Assembly: GCF_900168205.1 (NCBI RefSeq)
Contig: NZ_FUZE01000007.1
Span: 1-64,000 of the forward strand
DNA length: 64,000 bases
DNA from: Chryseobacterium balustinum
GTDB taxonomy: Bacteria > Bacteroidota > Bacteroidia > Flavobacteriales > Weeksellaceae
Direction: 5' to 3'
Below are positions 15,892 to 24,338 of this stretch, in pieces (the first letter of the stretch is position 1; each line of letters starts with the position of its first letter). Made by a program: the position numbers and the translations under genes. Below the pieces are notes generated by a model, which saw only the letters and a program-made list of their open reading frames with translations, searched no databases and was not told the origin of the DNA.

Positions 15892-16548
15892 TTATTTCAT
15901 ATAAGGATTCATCACCTTTGTCCAAAGACTGTAACCTTCAGGTGTGATATGAAGCATATCTTCTATAAAAAGATCTTTTCTGACATTTCCGTTAGCATCA
16001 TTCATAACCTTCGTAATATCTATGAAATCAGCATTTTTTTCCTTTTTCATAAACTTTTCGATTTTTTTGTTGGCTTCTTTCATTTGAGGCCATAGGTTTT
16101 CGCGGCTCGGAGAATATTTTGTTGAAATATAATCAACCTGAATATTCGGGAATTTCTCACGTATTTTCTTGTAGAACGTTTTGTATCGGTCAACTACAAC
16201 ATCAGCTTTTAAGGTGGCATCATCAGCAAAGTCATTTTCTCCACAATAAATAATGATTTGCTTAGGTTGATAAGGCGACAATAAATCTTCAGAAAAATAG
16301 TTTAAATCTGTTAATCTTGATCCTCCGAAGCCTCTATTGATAATTGTTTTACCAGGAAAATAGTCTGCAACATCCTGCCATTTTGTGAATGATGAGCTGC
16401 CTACTAAAAGAATAGAATTTTTTGGCGGGGCATTTTCTTGATCTAGCTTTTTGAAATACTGAATGTCTTGCCAAAACATCGGTTGTTTTTCCTGAGCGAA
16501 AATCAGGGTGAAAGTGAGTAGCAATACTACTGAGAAAATCTTCTTCAT
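15892..16548 (-). CDS. secreted SGNH/GDSL-family hydrolase
   Basis: This is an esterase/lipase-type hydrolase of the SGNH fold. From the ATG at 16548 it has 218 residues, beginning with a signal peptide MKKIFSVVLLLTFTLIFAQ. SGNH blocks are visible: Ser in VGSSSFTKW (about 51), Gly in NRGFGGSRL (about 75), Asn in GENDFADD (about 105), and His in MLHITPEGY near the C-terminus. An upstream reading to 16647 adds 33 residues before a perfect signal peptide and overlaps the neighbouring terminator, so I reject it. A TACTTTTG box lies at 16573-16566. Related proteins act on acyl groups of glycans or lipids. Confidence 0.87.
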   Translation of the reverse strand: MKKIFSVVLLLTFTLIFAQEKQPMFWQDIQYFKKLDQENAPPKNSILLVGSSSFTKWQDVADYFPGKTIINRGFGGSRLTDLNYFSEDLLSPYQPKQIIIYCGENDFADDATLKADVVVDRYKTFYKKIREKFPNIQVDYISTKYSPSRENLWPQMKEANKKIEKFMKKEKNADFIDITKVMNDANGNVRKDLFIEDMLHITPEGYSLWTKVMNPYMK

Positions 16549-16577
16549 TGTTTCTAAATTTTTTACAAAAGTAAATA

Positions 16578-16605
16578 TAAAAAAAACTCCCGTAAAAACG
16601 GGAGC
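16578..16605 (-). terminator. intrinsic terminator of the second lipocalin-like lipoprotein
   Basis: On the minus strand CTCCCGT pairs with ACGGGAG around a 4-nt loop and is followed by at least seven T, 14 nt after the stop of the 16619-17077 gene. Confidence 0.82.
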
Positions 16606-16618
16606 CAGTATTATAGTT

Positions 16619-17077
16619 TTATCTTTTATAAGTAATGTATGTGACATCTATTACCATATCACCATTGATATCAACATTACCAAACATCTGCATTAACCTA
16701 AGCTCGGTATTGCTTAGAATAACAACCTTGTATGGGTTTTCGCTGTCATTATTATATTTAGTAACCAATAATTTATCTTCATTGGAGTAGGTATAGGTTC
16801 CTTCTGTTTTTTGACTGGTACAGTCTGCACCAACTCCTGAAAAACTAGTATAAGAAGTGTAATAATCGGTTCTGAATTCTGTAGTACTTTTGATATCACA
16901 ACCTGTAGGAGTGAATGCTTTCAATACAGTGGTGTTATCTTTTCCTGATATTACTTCAGTTTTTACCGTTTTCCATTCGCCTTTCAGCATGTCCATTTCA
17001 TAACCTTGAACGTCATCATCTTCACATGATGTCAATGCTAATGCAGAAAAGGCAAATAAGAGTAAGTGTTTTTTCAT
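16619..17077 (-). CDS. lipocalin-like lipoprotein, 152 aa (paralogue)
   Basis: The signal MKKHLLLFAFSALALTSCEDDD has the lipobox LTSC. The mature part opens with LKGEWKTVKTEVISG, carries two Cys near the middle, and ends with a DINGDMVID loop resembling the acidic loop of the paralogue at 15292-15756. I start at the ATG at 17077. A GTG two codons upstream overlaps the -7 box TAAATTTG (17090-17083), which leaves a 5-nt leader at most. The pair flanks the SGNH hydrolase gene. Function is unknown beyond an envelope lipoprotein. Confidence 0.75.
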   Translation of the reverse strand: MKKHLLLFAFSALALTSCEDDDVQGYEMDMLKGEWKTVKTEVISGKDNTTVLKAFTPTGCDIKSTTEFRTDYYTSYTSFSGVGADCTSQKTEGTYTYSNEDKLLVTKYNNDSENPYKVVILSNTELRLMQMFGNVDINGDMVIDVTYITYKR

Positions 17078-17187
17078 TTTCACAAATTTAAGAATATGCT
17101 AAAATATAAATAAATTTGTAATATCTATAATGAAATTAAGGTTTTTTAAACAAATGTTTGTAGAAAATATAATCTAGGTAGCAGGTT

Positions 17188-17277
17188 TTAGGATTTAGGT
17201 TTTAGAAAGTCTCTGAAGTATCATAATTTCTCATTTTCTGAAAAATATATCATGCTATTTCCTTAACTAAATCCTAA
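17188..17277. repeat. 11-bp inverted repeat in a spacer
   Basis: TTAGGATTTAG (17188-17198) and CTAAATCCTAA (17267-17277) are exact reverse complements 68 nt apart, in the 223-nt gap between the lipoprotein and alcohol dehydrogenase genes. Nothing else is seen in the gap. Confidence 0.35.
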
Positions 17278-17300
17278 GTCCTAATAACTATTTTCTAATT

Positions 17301-18464
17301 TTAATAACTCATCTCAACGATTTTGAAAGCATCCTGAGGAGTAAGATTTTTACTTTCACCCAGACCCAGCCAATTTCTTTCAGTAAAAGCTTTTTCTACT
17401 CTTTCTGCGGTTCCGGCAAAATCTTGGGTGTAATCTGATAGTTTAGTCTGAATTTGAAGACTGTGGAAAAATTCTTCCAGTTTTACAATCGCTTGTTCAG
17501 CTTTTTCTTCGGTGCTTCCTTCTGTAATTCCCCAAACTCGTTCTGCATATTGTGCCAGTTTTCCTTTTTTAGTATCAAAATTATAGCGATAATGCGAAGG
17601 GGCGACTACAGCTAAAGTTCTTGCATGGTCGATTCCATAATAAGCGGTTAATTCGTGCCCCATTGCATGAACAGCCCAATCGGTAATTACTCCTTTTTGG
17701 ATTAATCCATTTAAAGCCATCGTGCAACACCACATGAAATTTCCAGCTGCGTCATAATCAAAGTCATTCGACATTACTTTTGGAGCCGCATTTTGGAGAC
17801 TTACCAAAATACTTTCTGCTATTCTTTCCTGAAGATCTGCGGATGACGGTGCCGTCATGTATTGTTCTAAAACGTGTGTATAAGCATCTGCAATTCCGTT
17901 TGCAATTTGATTTTTAGGAATTGATCTGATTACTTCGGGATCTAAAACTGAAAATTGAGGAAATAATCCTGGTCCGCCTGAAGATAATTTTTCGTTGGTT
18001 TCTCTTCTTGAAATGACATACCCTGAATTCATTTCAGATCCGGTTGCCGGTAAAGTTAAAACCGTTCCGAAAGGCATTCCTTCTCCTTCAAAAGTACGGA
18101 CTGGTTTTTTAAGAATTTCCCAAGGTTCACCTTCATAATTGGTAGCTGCAGAAAGAAATTTCACACCGTCAATCACAGATCCGCCACCTACAGCAAGAAG
18201 ATAATTGATTTTGTTTTCTTTAATGAAGCTTAAAGCATTGACTAAAACTTCATACTCAGGATTGGCAGGAACTCCACCAAATTCATGCAAGTCATGATCT
18301 TTTAAAGCCTCTTTTACTTGGTCGTAAACGCCGTTACTTTTGATACTTCCACCACCATAAATCATTAAGATTTTGGCATCTTTAGGGATTTCATTTGAAA
18401 TTTTTGCAATTTCACCTTTTCCGAAAAGTATTTTTGTGGGGTTTTTAAACTCGAAATTAAGCAT
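17301..18464 (-). CDS. iron-containing alcohol dehydrogenase (YqhD/BDH type)
   Basis: This enzyme reduces aldehydes or oxidises alcohols with NAD(P)H and a divalent metal. The 387-residue protein has the cofactor-binding GGGSVIDGVKF (about 93-103), and the metal-site segment HAMGHELTAYYGIDHARTLAV with its clustered His residues. It closely fits the YqhD/butanol dehydrogenase branch, whose members usually prefer NADPH and scavenge aldehydes. A -7 box TACATTTG lies at 18490-18483, 18 nt before the ATG. It is a single-gene unit. Its physiological substrate is unknown. Confidence 0.9.
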   Translation of the reverse strand: MLNFEFKNPTKILFGKGEIAKISNEIPKDAKILMIYGGGSIKSNGVYDQVKEALKDHDLHEFGGVPANPEYEVLVNALSFIKENKINYLLAVGGGSVIDGVKFLSAATNYEGEPWEILKKPVRTFEGEGMPFGTVLTLPATGSEMNSGYVISRRETNEKLSSGGPGLFPQFSVLDPEVIRSIPKNQIANGIADAYTHVLEQYMTAPSSADLQERIAESILVSLQNAAPKVMSNDFDYDAAGNFMWCCTMALNGLIQKGVITDWAVHAMGHELTAYYGIDHARTLAVVAPSHYRYNFDTKKGKLAQYAERVWGITEGSTEEKAEQAIVKLEEFFHSLQIQTKLSDYTQDFAGTAERVEKAFTERNWLGLGESKNLTPQDAFKIVEMSY

Positions 18465-18555
18465 TATTCTAATTATTTACATCAAATGTAAGCATAGAAA
18501 TACAAAATATGAGTTAAGAAAGTTTTAAAATTTATATGATTGTATTTTACTAAAA

Positions 18556-18651
18556 CTATTGCAATTTTGCTTTTATTTCATCTAAACTGTAAATCGTTGA
18601 AATTTCTTCTTTTCCTTTTGATTCAATGGTTTCAAATAATTCTAGACAAAG
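18556..18651 (-). pseudogene. probable 3' remnant of a decayed gene
   Basis: A 31-codon open frame reads LELFETIESKGKEEISTIYS and then LDEIKAKLQ before a stop. It has natural-looking residue usage but no start codon, and is preceded by a stop in its own frame. Other frames just upstream (to about 18750) also contain coding-like stretches such as LTAEEKDFIYSHF, broken by frame changes. I infer a small degraded gene in this 300-nt gap; the family is not recognised. Confidence 0.3.
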
Positions 18652-18762
18652 CTAAGTTTTTTTGATAATCAAGATAAGAATGCACGTTTTTGTACCGAGA
18701 AAAAAATAAAAGTGAGAATAAATAAAGTCTTTTTCTTCGGCTGTTAGAATTAAATTCAAAAA

Positions 18763-19017
18763 TTATAAATACTTAGATTTTCTTGATTTAATCTCAGAAT
18801 TGATCTGGCCAATGCTGATAAAACTTGGCATTAATGTCATTGAGCAACCAAACGCGACAGCAATTAAAGCAAAATTTTTAGATTTTATGGCAAAATAGAA
18901 AAGAATACAGCACGCAATAATCATTACGCTTCCAATGCCTATCGTAAAACTTAAAATTGTTTTCTTTTTTGATTCTAGTTCTTCTATGCTCAGTTCAGAT
19001 AATTTATTTGCTTTCAT
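18763..19017 (-). CDS. small membrane protein, 84 aa
   Basis: From the ATG at 19017 the protein reads MKANKLSELSIEELESKKKT followed by two membrane helices (about residues 21-44 and 50-72) and a short basic tail. The start is 4 nt after the stop of the upstream lipoprotein gene, so the two are probably co-transcribed. A TTG start at 19035 would overlap that gene by 14 nt and is less likely. The first 20 residues resemble those of other small two-helix flavobacterial proteins, but I cannot name a family. Confidence 0.6.
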   Translation of the reverse strand: MKANKLSELSIEELESKKKTILSFTIGIGSVMIIACCILFYFAIKSKNFALIAVAFGCSMTLMPSFISIGQINSEIKSRKSKYL

Positions 19018-19021
19018 AATT

Positions 19022-19435
19022 TTAATCCAATACAATTCTGTAATATCCGTTTTCTTTTGTCGCTATAACGTCTTCAAAATCAATTTTATCAATTTGAAAG
19101 CCATCACAATCTGTTGTAACATCAGATGATTTAATAGAAAAAAAGAAAATATTTGGCGCTGCAGTAAATCTGTATTCTTGAGTTCCGTTAAACGATCCTA
19201 CATTTTTTAAGATAACTTTATGATCATCAGTTTGTGTGAGCTCTACGCTTGTATAACTGTCTTGCCCGGTTTTTCTCATAATGCTGTATGTTGTAAGACT
19301 TCCATTCTGAATTAAATTTTCTCCAGCAGAATTCACAAACTCAAAAACTACTTTTTCGGGAGCTGTATAACAATCTTTTTTACATGAAATTAGAATTAAC
19401 GAAAAGCAAAGCACTAGCAGTAATTTTTTTAACAC
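19022..19435 (-). CDS. lipoprotein of a tandem paralogous pair, 137 aa
   Basis: The signal MLKKLLLVLCFSLILISC ends in the lipobox LISC, followed by KKDCYTAPEKVVFEFVNSAG. The rest is beta-rich. It shares CY-APxxxxFEFVNS, ENLI-NG, LTxTDDxKVILxNVG and CDGxQI-K with the protein at 19626-20030, so the two arose by tandem duplication. The start codon is GTG; no in-frame ATG precedes the lipobox. The small membrane protein at 18763-19017 follows directly. Function is unknown. Confidence 0.7.
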   Translation of the reverse strand: MLKKLLLVLCFSLILISCKKDCYTAPEKVVFEFVNSAGENLIQNGSLTTYSIMRKTGQDSYTSVELTQTDDHKVILKNVGSFNGTQEYRFTAAPNIFFFSIKSSDVTTDCDGFQIDKIDFEDVIATKENGYYRIVLD

Positions 19436-19625
19436 AATAAATATTTTAAGATTTGAATCTCACGAAATTACGAAAAAATAAGGGAATTATTAATTAAAAT
19501 TCCCTTTAAGTTGAAAAAATAAATGCTTTAAAGTATTAGTTTTTAATTCATTTTGATCTTATTTTTTATTATCGGTGTATCACCTTTTGTGAAAGTTTTC
19601 ACGAATGAGAAATCTGTAATGATAA

Positions 19626-20030
19626 TTATTCTAATATAATTTTGTAGTACCCTTTCTCGTCGGTTACATCAATCGCAATCCCAGTAAATGTTAATTTATT
19701 GATTTGATAACCATCACAACCTCCTTTAAATTCTGAAGATTGTATCGAGAAATCAAAAACTTTAAGATTAGAAAAGAAAGTGTAGTTTTTTGTTCCATTA
19801 TAAGCGCCAACATTTTCTAAAATAACTTTGTTATCATCGGTTTTAGTGAGTTGCAGACTAGCATTATTTTCATCTTGAATCGAATAATTACTTAGTGTTC
19901 CATTTGTAATCAGATTTTCATCATCTGAATTTACGAACTCAAAAACAATGGGTTGTGGAGCGTTATAGCATTCTTCGCCACAAGCTGTGAAAAGAAAAGT
20001 AATAACAAGGAACATAAATATTTTTTTCAT
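19626..20030 (-). CDS. lipoprotein of a tandem paralogous pair, 134 aa
   Basis: The signal MKKIFMFLVITFLFTAC ends in the lipobox FTAC, followed by GEECYNAPQPIVFEFVNSDD. The body matches the neighbour at 19022-19435 along its length, including a conserved Cys pair. It begins at the ATG at 20030; a longer frame to 20069 adds 13 residues before a complete lipoprotein signal and is rejected. The two copies are separated by 190 nt, so each may have its own promoter. Function is unknown. Confidence 0.7.
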   Translation of the reverse strand: MKKIFMFLVITFLFTACGEECYNAPQPIVFEFVNSDDENLITNGTLSNYSIQDENNASLQLTKTDDNKVILENVGAYNGTKNYTFFSNLKVFDFSIQSSEFKGGCDGYQINKLTFTGIAIDVTDEKGYYKIILE

Positions 20031-20193
20031 TGGGTATAGATTAATTAGTATGAAAGTAAAATTAATCATTTGTATTTAAAATTCGTCAGGAAAGAATTTT
20101 GTACTGAGATAAGAAAAAAAGGATATGAGAAAAAAATCAAAAAAAAATTAATTCTTGATAAATTGAAATAAATGTAATAATTGTTGTAAAGTT

Positions 20194-20643
20194 TTATTTT
20201 TTTATATCCTTTGCTTTATCAATATCTGCACTAATCAGGTCTCGTGCATAAGAAGTAGCCTTTTGATATTTTGTGAAAAAAGCCTCTTTAAATGCATCAT
20301 CAATTTTTTCAGTCTTCATGAATTCATAAACAATTTCGGCTCTAATAGCTCTAAGTTCAAAGAGAACAAGCTTATAAGTGTTTTTCTTATTGTCAACCTG
20401 AAATAAGGTGTCAAATGCTGTGACCGCAGTAGTTACAGCGCCTAAAATCAAAATGATTTGAGTTTTTCTAGAACCATCAATTTCAGATATTCCAGCTAAA
20501 ACAGTAATTATTCCGGCAAAAACAATTTGAGTGATCCTGATAAAATAAAACAGCCGAATATAATTATCAGCTTTTCTTTCAATTCTGTTAACCTCTTTTT
20601 GAATTTGTAGATAAAAAGGGTCATTTATTGAGTCGTCTTTCAT
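20194..20643 (-). CDS. SLATT/DUF4231-like two-helix membrane protein
   Basis: The 149-residue protein has an N-terminal helix (KEVNRIERKADNYIRLFYFI), two membrane segments (about 33-52 and 61-82), and a helical C-terminal region (about 90-145). This layout is that of the SLATT/DUF4231 superfamily, whose members are predicted membrane effectors or pore-formers, often near nucleotide-signalling or conflict genes. Here no cyclase, nuclease or partner is adjacent: the neighbours are lipoprotein genes and ppc. The assignment rests on topology and general pattern only, so it is moderate. Role is unknown. Confidence 0.5.
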   Translation of the reverse strand: MKDDSINDPFYLQIQKEVNRIERKADNYIRLFYFIRITQIVFAGIITVLAGISEIDGSRKTQIILILGAVTTAVTAFDTLFQVDNKKNTYKLVLFELRAIRAEIVYEFMKTEKIDDAFKEAFFTKYQKATSYARDLISADIDKAKDIKK

Positions 20644-20734
20644 GATAAATAGTTTTAATTAAAATTATATAATTAATTCAAGTAAAGTATATTAAATATT
20701 TTAAATTTAAATTATTTTTAAACCAAACACCATT

Positions 20735-20765
20735 TGAATTCAAGTTTAAATCGATTACATTTGTT
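20735..20765 (+). promoter_or_regulatory. promoter of ppc (TTTG-19-TACATTTG) abutting the ATG
   Basis: TTTG at 20735-20738, a 19-nt spacer and TACATTTG at 20758-20765 form a full consensus promoter. The annotated ATG at 20768 is only 2 nt later, so the mRNA would be leaderless, or translation starts further in. Confidence 0.65.
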
Positions 20766-20767
20766 AT

Positions 20768-23302
20768 ATGATACACGACCAACGCGCAGAAAAATTCAGG
20801 CAGATCGTTGAAAATAAGTTTCAGATCTACAATTCATTATTTATGAGCCTGCCTTATGATAAAATGACGAATATTGGGATGTTGCTTCCGTTTCTTTGTG
20901 AAGAAAGCAAGATCGGTTACGAAGCAGGAAAAACACCTGAAGAAATCGTTGAAGAATTCTTTAAAAATCATACTGATTTACAGACTGAAGAGCAAAAGAC
21001 CGAACTGCTTTTTAAAATCATACAATATATTGAAAGACAGGTTGTTTTGTTTGATAGTATTGAAGACGCTGCCTTTCCTAACATTCACTCCGAAAGTGAT
21101 AATGGAACAGTAACTAATATGTACGAACGTTCACTGCAAGATCACAAACTCGAAAAAATTCGTGAAAAATTGAAGGACTTTGCCGTGAAAATTGTGTTTA
21201 CGGCTCACCCTACGCAGTTTTATCCGAATTCTGTGCAGAGAATTCTTCATGATCTTCGAAATGCAATCACGACAGATTCAATCACAAACATTGATATGTT
21301 GCTGCAACAGTTGGGAAAAACCCCGTTTGTTAATAAAGAAAAACCGACTCCGATTGATGAAGCTTTGAGCATTATTTATTATCTGAGATATGTGTATTAT
21401 GATACCATTGGCGAACTTTTCACAAAGATTAAATCAACATTCGGAAATGAACATTTTCATCTGCATGAAGACCTTATTCAATTAGGTTTTTGGCCAGGAG
21501 GTGACCGTGACGGAAATCCTTTTGTGACGGCAGATGTTACGAAAAGAGTAGCGGAAGAACTGCATTCAGCCATTTTAAAAGCTTACTATAATAATCTGAA
21601 GTCTGTAAGAAGAAGATTAAGTTTCCGAGGAGTTTCTGATGTGTTGACAAAGCTGAGCAATGAATTGTATTCTGCCATTTTTAGAAATGAGAAAATCACT
21701 GCGGAAGATATTATTAAAAGATTAGAAGAAGCTGAAAAGATCTTGGTTGAACAGCATAATTCGCTATTCCTTGATCTTTTAGTGAACTTCAAAGATCGTG
21801 TGAAGATTTTCGGAACTCATTTTGCAACGTTGGATGTTCGACAGGACAGCAGAATTCATCAACAGGTAATTGATACCGTTTTTGCCAAAGTTTTCGGAAA
21901 TATTGAAGCGAGCAATGAAGATAAGTTTAATCAGTTAATTCAAATTTCAGATAAGGTTAATACTGATGATTTTGAAGATATTGTAAAAGATACATTATTG
22001 ACCGTTTCTCAAGTCTCAGAAATTCAGGAATTGAACGGATTGAGAGGAATGAATCGATATATTATTTCGAATTCTGATGCCGTAAAAGATGTGATGAATG
22101 TATATGCATTTTTCAAAGTTTGCGGTTATAAAGATGAAGATATCAATATGGATATTGTTCCACTGTTTGAGACAATGGAAGGTCTTGCGAATGCCGAAAA
22201 TGTAATGAATGAATTGTATCAAAATCCGGTTTACAAAAAGCATCTTTTAAAGAGAGGAAATCAACAAACCATTATGCTTGGTTTTTCAGACGGAACCAAA
22301 GACGGAGGTTATCTAAAGGCGAACTGGGAAATTTATAAAGCCAAAGAAGTTCTAACGAAACTTTCCGAAGAAAACGGAATTAAAGTAGTATTCTTCGACG
22401 GTAGAGGTGGCCCACCTGCAAGAGGAGGCGGAAAAACCCACGATTTCTACGCTTCACAAGGAAAAACAATTGCCAATAATAAAATTGAATTAACTATTCA
22501 AGGACAGACAATTACCAGTATTTTCGGGAATAAAGAACAGGCAAAATATAATTTTGAACAGCTTTTAACAGCCGGAGTTGAAAATGATGTTTTCAAAAAC
22601 TCTAAAAAAGATTTAACTGAAAAAGAAAGAGCTTTAATTATTGAATTGGCAGATATCAGTTATCAAAAATATTCAGATTTGAAGGCGCATCCAATGTTCG
22701 TTCCTTATTTGCAGGAAATGAGTACGCTTGAATATTACGGAAAAACCAATATCGGAAGCCGTCCATCAAAACGTGGTGGAGATAGCGAACTTAAATTTGA
22801 AGATTTGAGAGCGATTCCTTTTGTAGGATCTTGGTCGCAATTGAAACAAAATGTTCCTGGATTTTTCGGATTTGGTTTTGCCATGCAGCAGATGAAAGAG
22901 CAGGGTAGGTTTGAAGAAGTAATCGAATTGTACAGAGGTTCAGATTTCTTTAAAACTTTAGTTTTAAACTCGATGATGAGCATGAACAAGTCTTACTTCC
23001 CATTGACTTATTATATTAAAAAGAATCCGAAATTTGGAGAATTCTGGAATGTTTTATTTGATGAATTTAATCTTTCTAAAAACATTATGCTTGAATTGAC
23101 AGGATTTAAACAACTTCAGGAAGAAGATCCATTATCAAGAAAATCTGTGAAAATCAGAGAGAGAATTGTACTTCCGTTGTTGAGTATCCAGCAATATGCT
23201 TTAATGAAAATTCAGAAAGGGGAAGGTAATAAAGAAGCTTACGAAAAATTGGTAACGCGTTCTCTATTTGGAAATATTAATGCTAGTAGAAATTCGGCGT
23301 AA
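20768..23302 (+). CDS. ppc: phosphoenolpyruvate carboxylase
   Basis: PEPC adds bicarbonate to PEP to make oxaloacetate, refilling the TCA cycle. The 844-residue protein has the catalytic His147 in FTAHPTQFYP, GGDRDGNPFVTADVT near 240, the glycine loop DGRGGPPARGGGKTHDF near 545, and GSRPSKRGG near 665. The loop differs from the E. coli-type FHGRGGxxGRGG, with Asp in place of His and PPA before RGG. The C-terminus ends NASRNSA instead of the usual QNTG. I take it as a divergent Bacteroidota PEPC. A terminator follows. Confidence 0.92.
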   Translation: MIHDQRAEKFRQIVENKFQIYNSLFMSLPYDKMTNIGMLLPFLCEESKIGYEAGKTPEEIVEEFFKNHTDLQTEEQKTELLFKIIQYIERQVVLFDSIEDAAFPNIHSESDNGTVTNMYERSLQDHKLEKIREKLKDFAVKIVFTAHPTQFYPNSVQRILHDLRNAITTDSITNIDMLLQQLGKTPFVNKEKPTPIDEALSIIYYLRYVYYDTIGELFTKIKSTFGNEHFHLHEDLIQLGFWPGGDRDGNPFVTADVTKRVAEELHSAILKAYYNNLKSVRRRLSFRGVSDVLTKLSNELYSAIFRNEKITAEDIIKRLEEAEKILVEQHNSLFLDLLVNFKDRVKIFGTHFATLDVRQDSRIHQQVIDTVFAKVFGNIEASNEDKFNQLIQISDKVNTDDFEDIVKDTLLTVSQVSEIQELNGLRGMNRYIISNSDAVKDVMNVYAFFKVCGYKDEDINMDIVPLFETMEGLANAENVMNELYQNPVYKKHLLKRGNQQTIMLGFSDGTKDGGYLKANWEIYKAKEVLTKLSEENGIKVVFFDGRGGPPARGGGKTHDFYASQGKTIANNKIELTIQGQTITSIFGNKEQAKYNFEQLLTAGVENDVFKNSKKDLTEKERALIIELADISYQKYSDLKAHPMFVPYLQEMSTLEYYGKTNIGSRPSKRGGDSELKFEDLRAIPFVGSWSQLKQNVPGFFGFGFAMQQMKEQGRFEEVIELYRGSDFFKTLVLNSMMSMNKSYFPLTYYIKKNPKFGEFWNVLFDEFNLSKNIMLELTGFKQLQEEDPLSRKSVKIRERIVLPLLSIQQYALMKIQKGEGNKEAYEKLVTRSLFGNINASRNSA

Positions 23303-23322
23303 AGAATTTTTTAAATAAATTG

Positions 23323-23356
23323 AAAGAGACTGCCATAAAGACAGTCTCTTTTTTTT
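23323..23356 (+). terminator. intrinsic terminator of ppc
   Basis: AGAGACTG pairs with CAGTCTCT across a 9-nt loop, followed by eight T. It also lies at the 3' end of the convergent MscS gene, which stops inside the T run. Confidence 0.85.
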
Positions 23357-24245
23357 ATAAACCTAATTTGTCATTAGGATTTGTCTGTTCACTTACCTGA
23401 TTGACCAAATTGATACTTGTCGGCGTAACCAAAGGAATGTTGTCTGCATCAAGACGTTTTTTTATTTTTTCTAAAGCCTCACTTTTGATATGAACCATAT
23501 TGGATCCTGCTACGATCCAGAATTTAGCCTGAAGATTAAAAATTCCTTGTTTTAGACTGGTAAAATTTACCTCGGCAGTTTCAAGCTTATCGATATTTTG
23601 TAAATTTTTGATAACATCCAAAATACCTTGCTGTGCTTTGCTTATATCTTCATCGGCAGGAATTTCAAAATCTAAAATAATTCTCCTTTGCGGAGATGCC
23701 GTAATATTATAAAACGGAGCATTAAAAATTACCTGATTCGGAATGTATGCTTTTTTTCCGTCATCTGTAATCATTTTTGTGGTTAGAAAACCAATGTCCT
23801 GCACGGTTCCAGAGTGATTTCCGATCGTAATATAATCTCCCACTTTGAAAGCTTTATCAATTCCAATCAGCATTCCTGAGAATATACTTGAAACCAGATC
23901 TTTTAATGCAACCCCGGCAATTACCCCGGCAACTCCTAAACTACCAATAAATTTCCATAAAAACCCACTGAATCCCATGATTTCAAGAGCAATAAATGAC
24001 CCCATCATCATGATGATAAATCTAAAAATTCCGATGATGGTAATTACCGAACCTTCGTTCTTACTTTGTGGAAAAACCTTGTGCATGATTTTTACGGCAA
24101 GCTTACTTAGATATTTACTGGTAAAAAGGAAGAATAAAAAAACTAAAATACCCACAACGAGCTTCGGAGTGAGTTTTGCAAATGCGATATACCAGTTCTC
24201 TAGAACTTTGTAGACTGTATCTACGTAGCTTAAGCCATATTCCAT
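23355..24245 (-). CDS. small-conductance mechanosensitive channel (MscS family)
   Basis: MscS channels open under membrane tension to release solutes in hypo-osmotic shock. The 296-residue protein has an N-terminal region with three membrane helices (about 20-45, 65-85, and the pore helix near 90-115 with GVAGVIAGVALKDLVSS). The beta domain follows (FKVGDYITIGNHSGTVQDIGFLTTKM, about 135-160), then the alpha/beta C-terminal domain. Length and order match E. coli MscS. It is divergent from the peroxiredoxin gene and convergent with ppc, with almost no spacer at its 3' end. Confidence 0.93.
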   Translation of the reverse strand: MEYGLSYVDTVYKVLENWYIAFAKLTPKLVVGILVFLFFLFTSKYLSKLAVKIMHKVFPQSKNEGSVITIIGIFRFIIMMMGSFIALEIMGFSGFLWKFIGSLGVAGVIAGVALKDLVSSIFSGMLIGIDKAFKVGDYITIGNHSGTVQDIGFLTTKMITDDGKKAYIPNQVIFNAPFYNITASPQRRIILDFEIPADEDISKAQQGILDVIKNLQNIDKLETAEVNFTSLKQGIFNLQAKFWIVAGSNMVHIKSEALEKIKKRLDADNIPLVTPTSINLVNQVSEQTNPNDKLGL

Positions 24246-24285
24246 AATAATCTTTTAAATTTTAAAATATTTTTTAAGCAAAAAT

Positions 24286-24316
24286 TTTGCCAGTCACAAA
24301 AAGTCTATTAAATTTG
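24286..24316 (+). promoter_or_regulatory. promoter of the peroxiredoxin gene (TTTG-19-TAAATTTG)
   Basis: TTTG at 24286-24289, a 19-nt spacer and TAAATTTG at 24309-24316 give a full consensus promoter 22 nt before the ATG at 24339. Confidence 0.7.
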
Positions 24317-24338
24317 TAGACTAATAAAACGAAATATT

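Noticed and set aside
16549-16647. Longer start for the SGNH hydrolase
   Set aside because: It would place 33 residues before a complete signal peptide and run through the neighbour's terminator and the gene's own -7 box.
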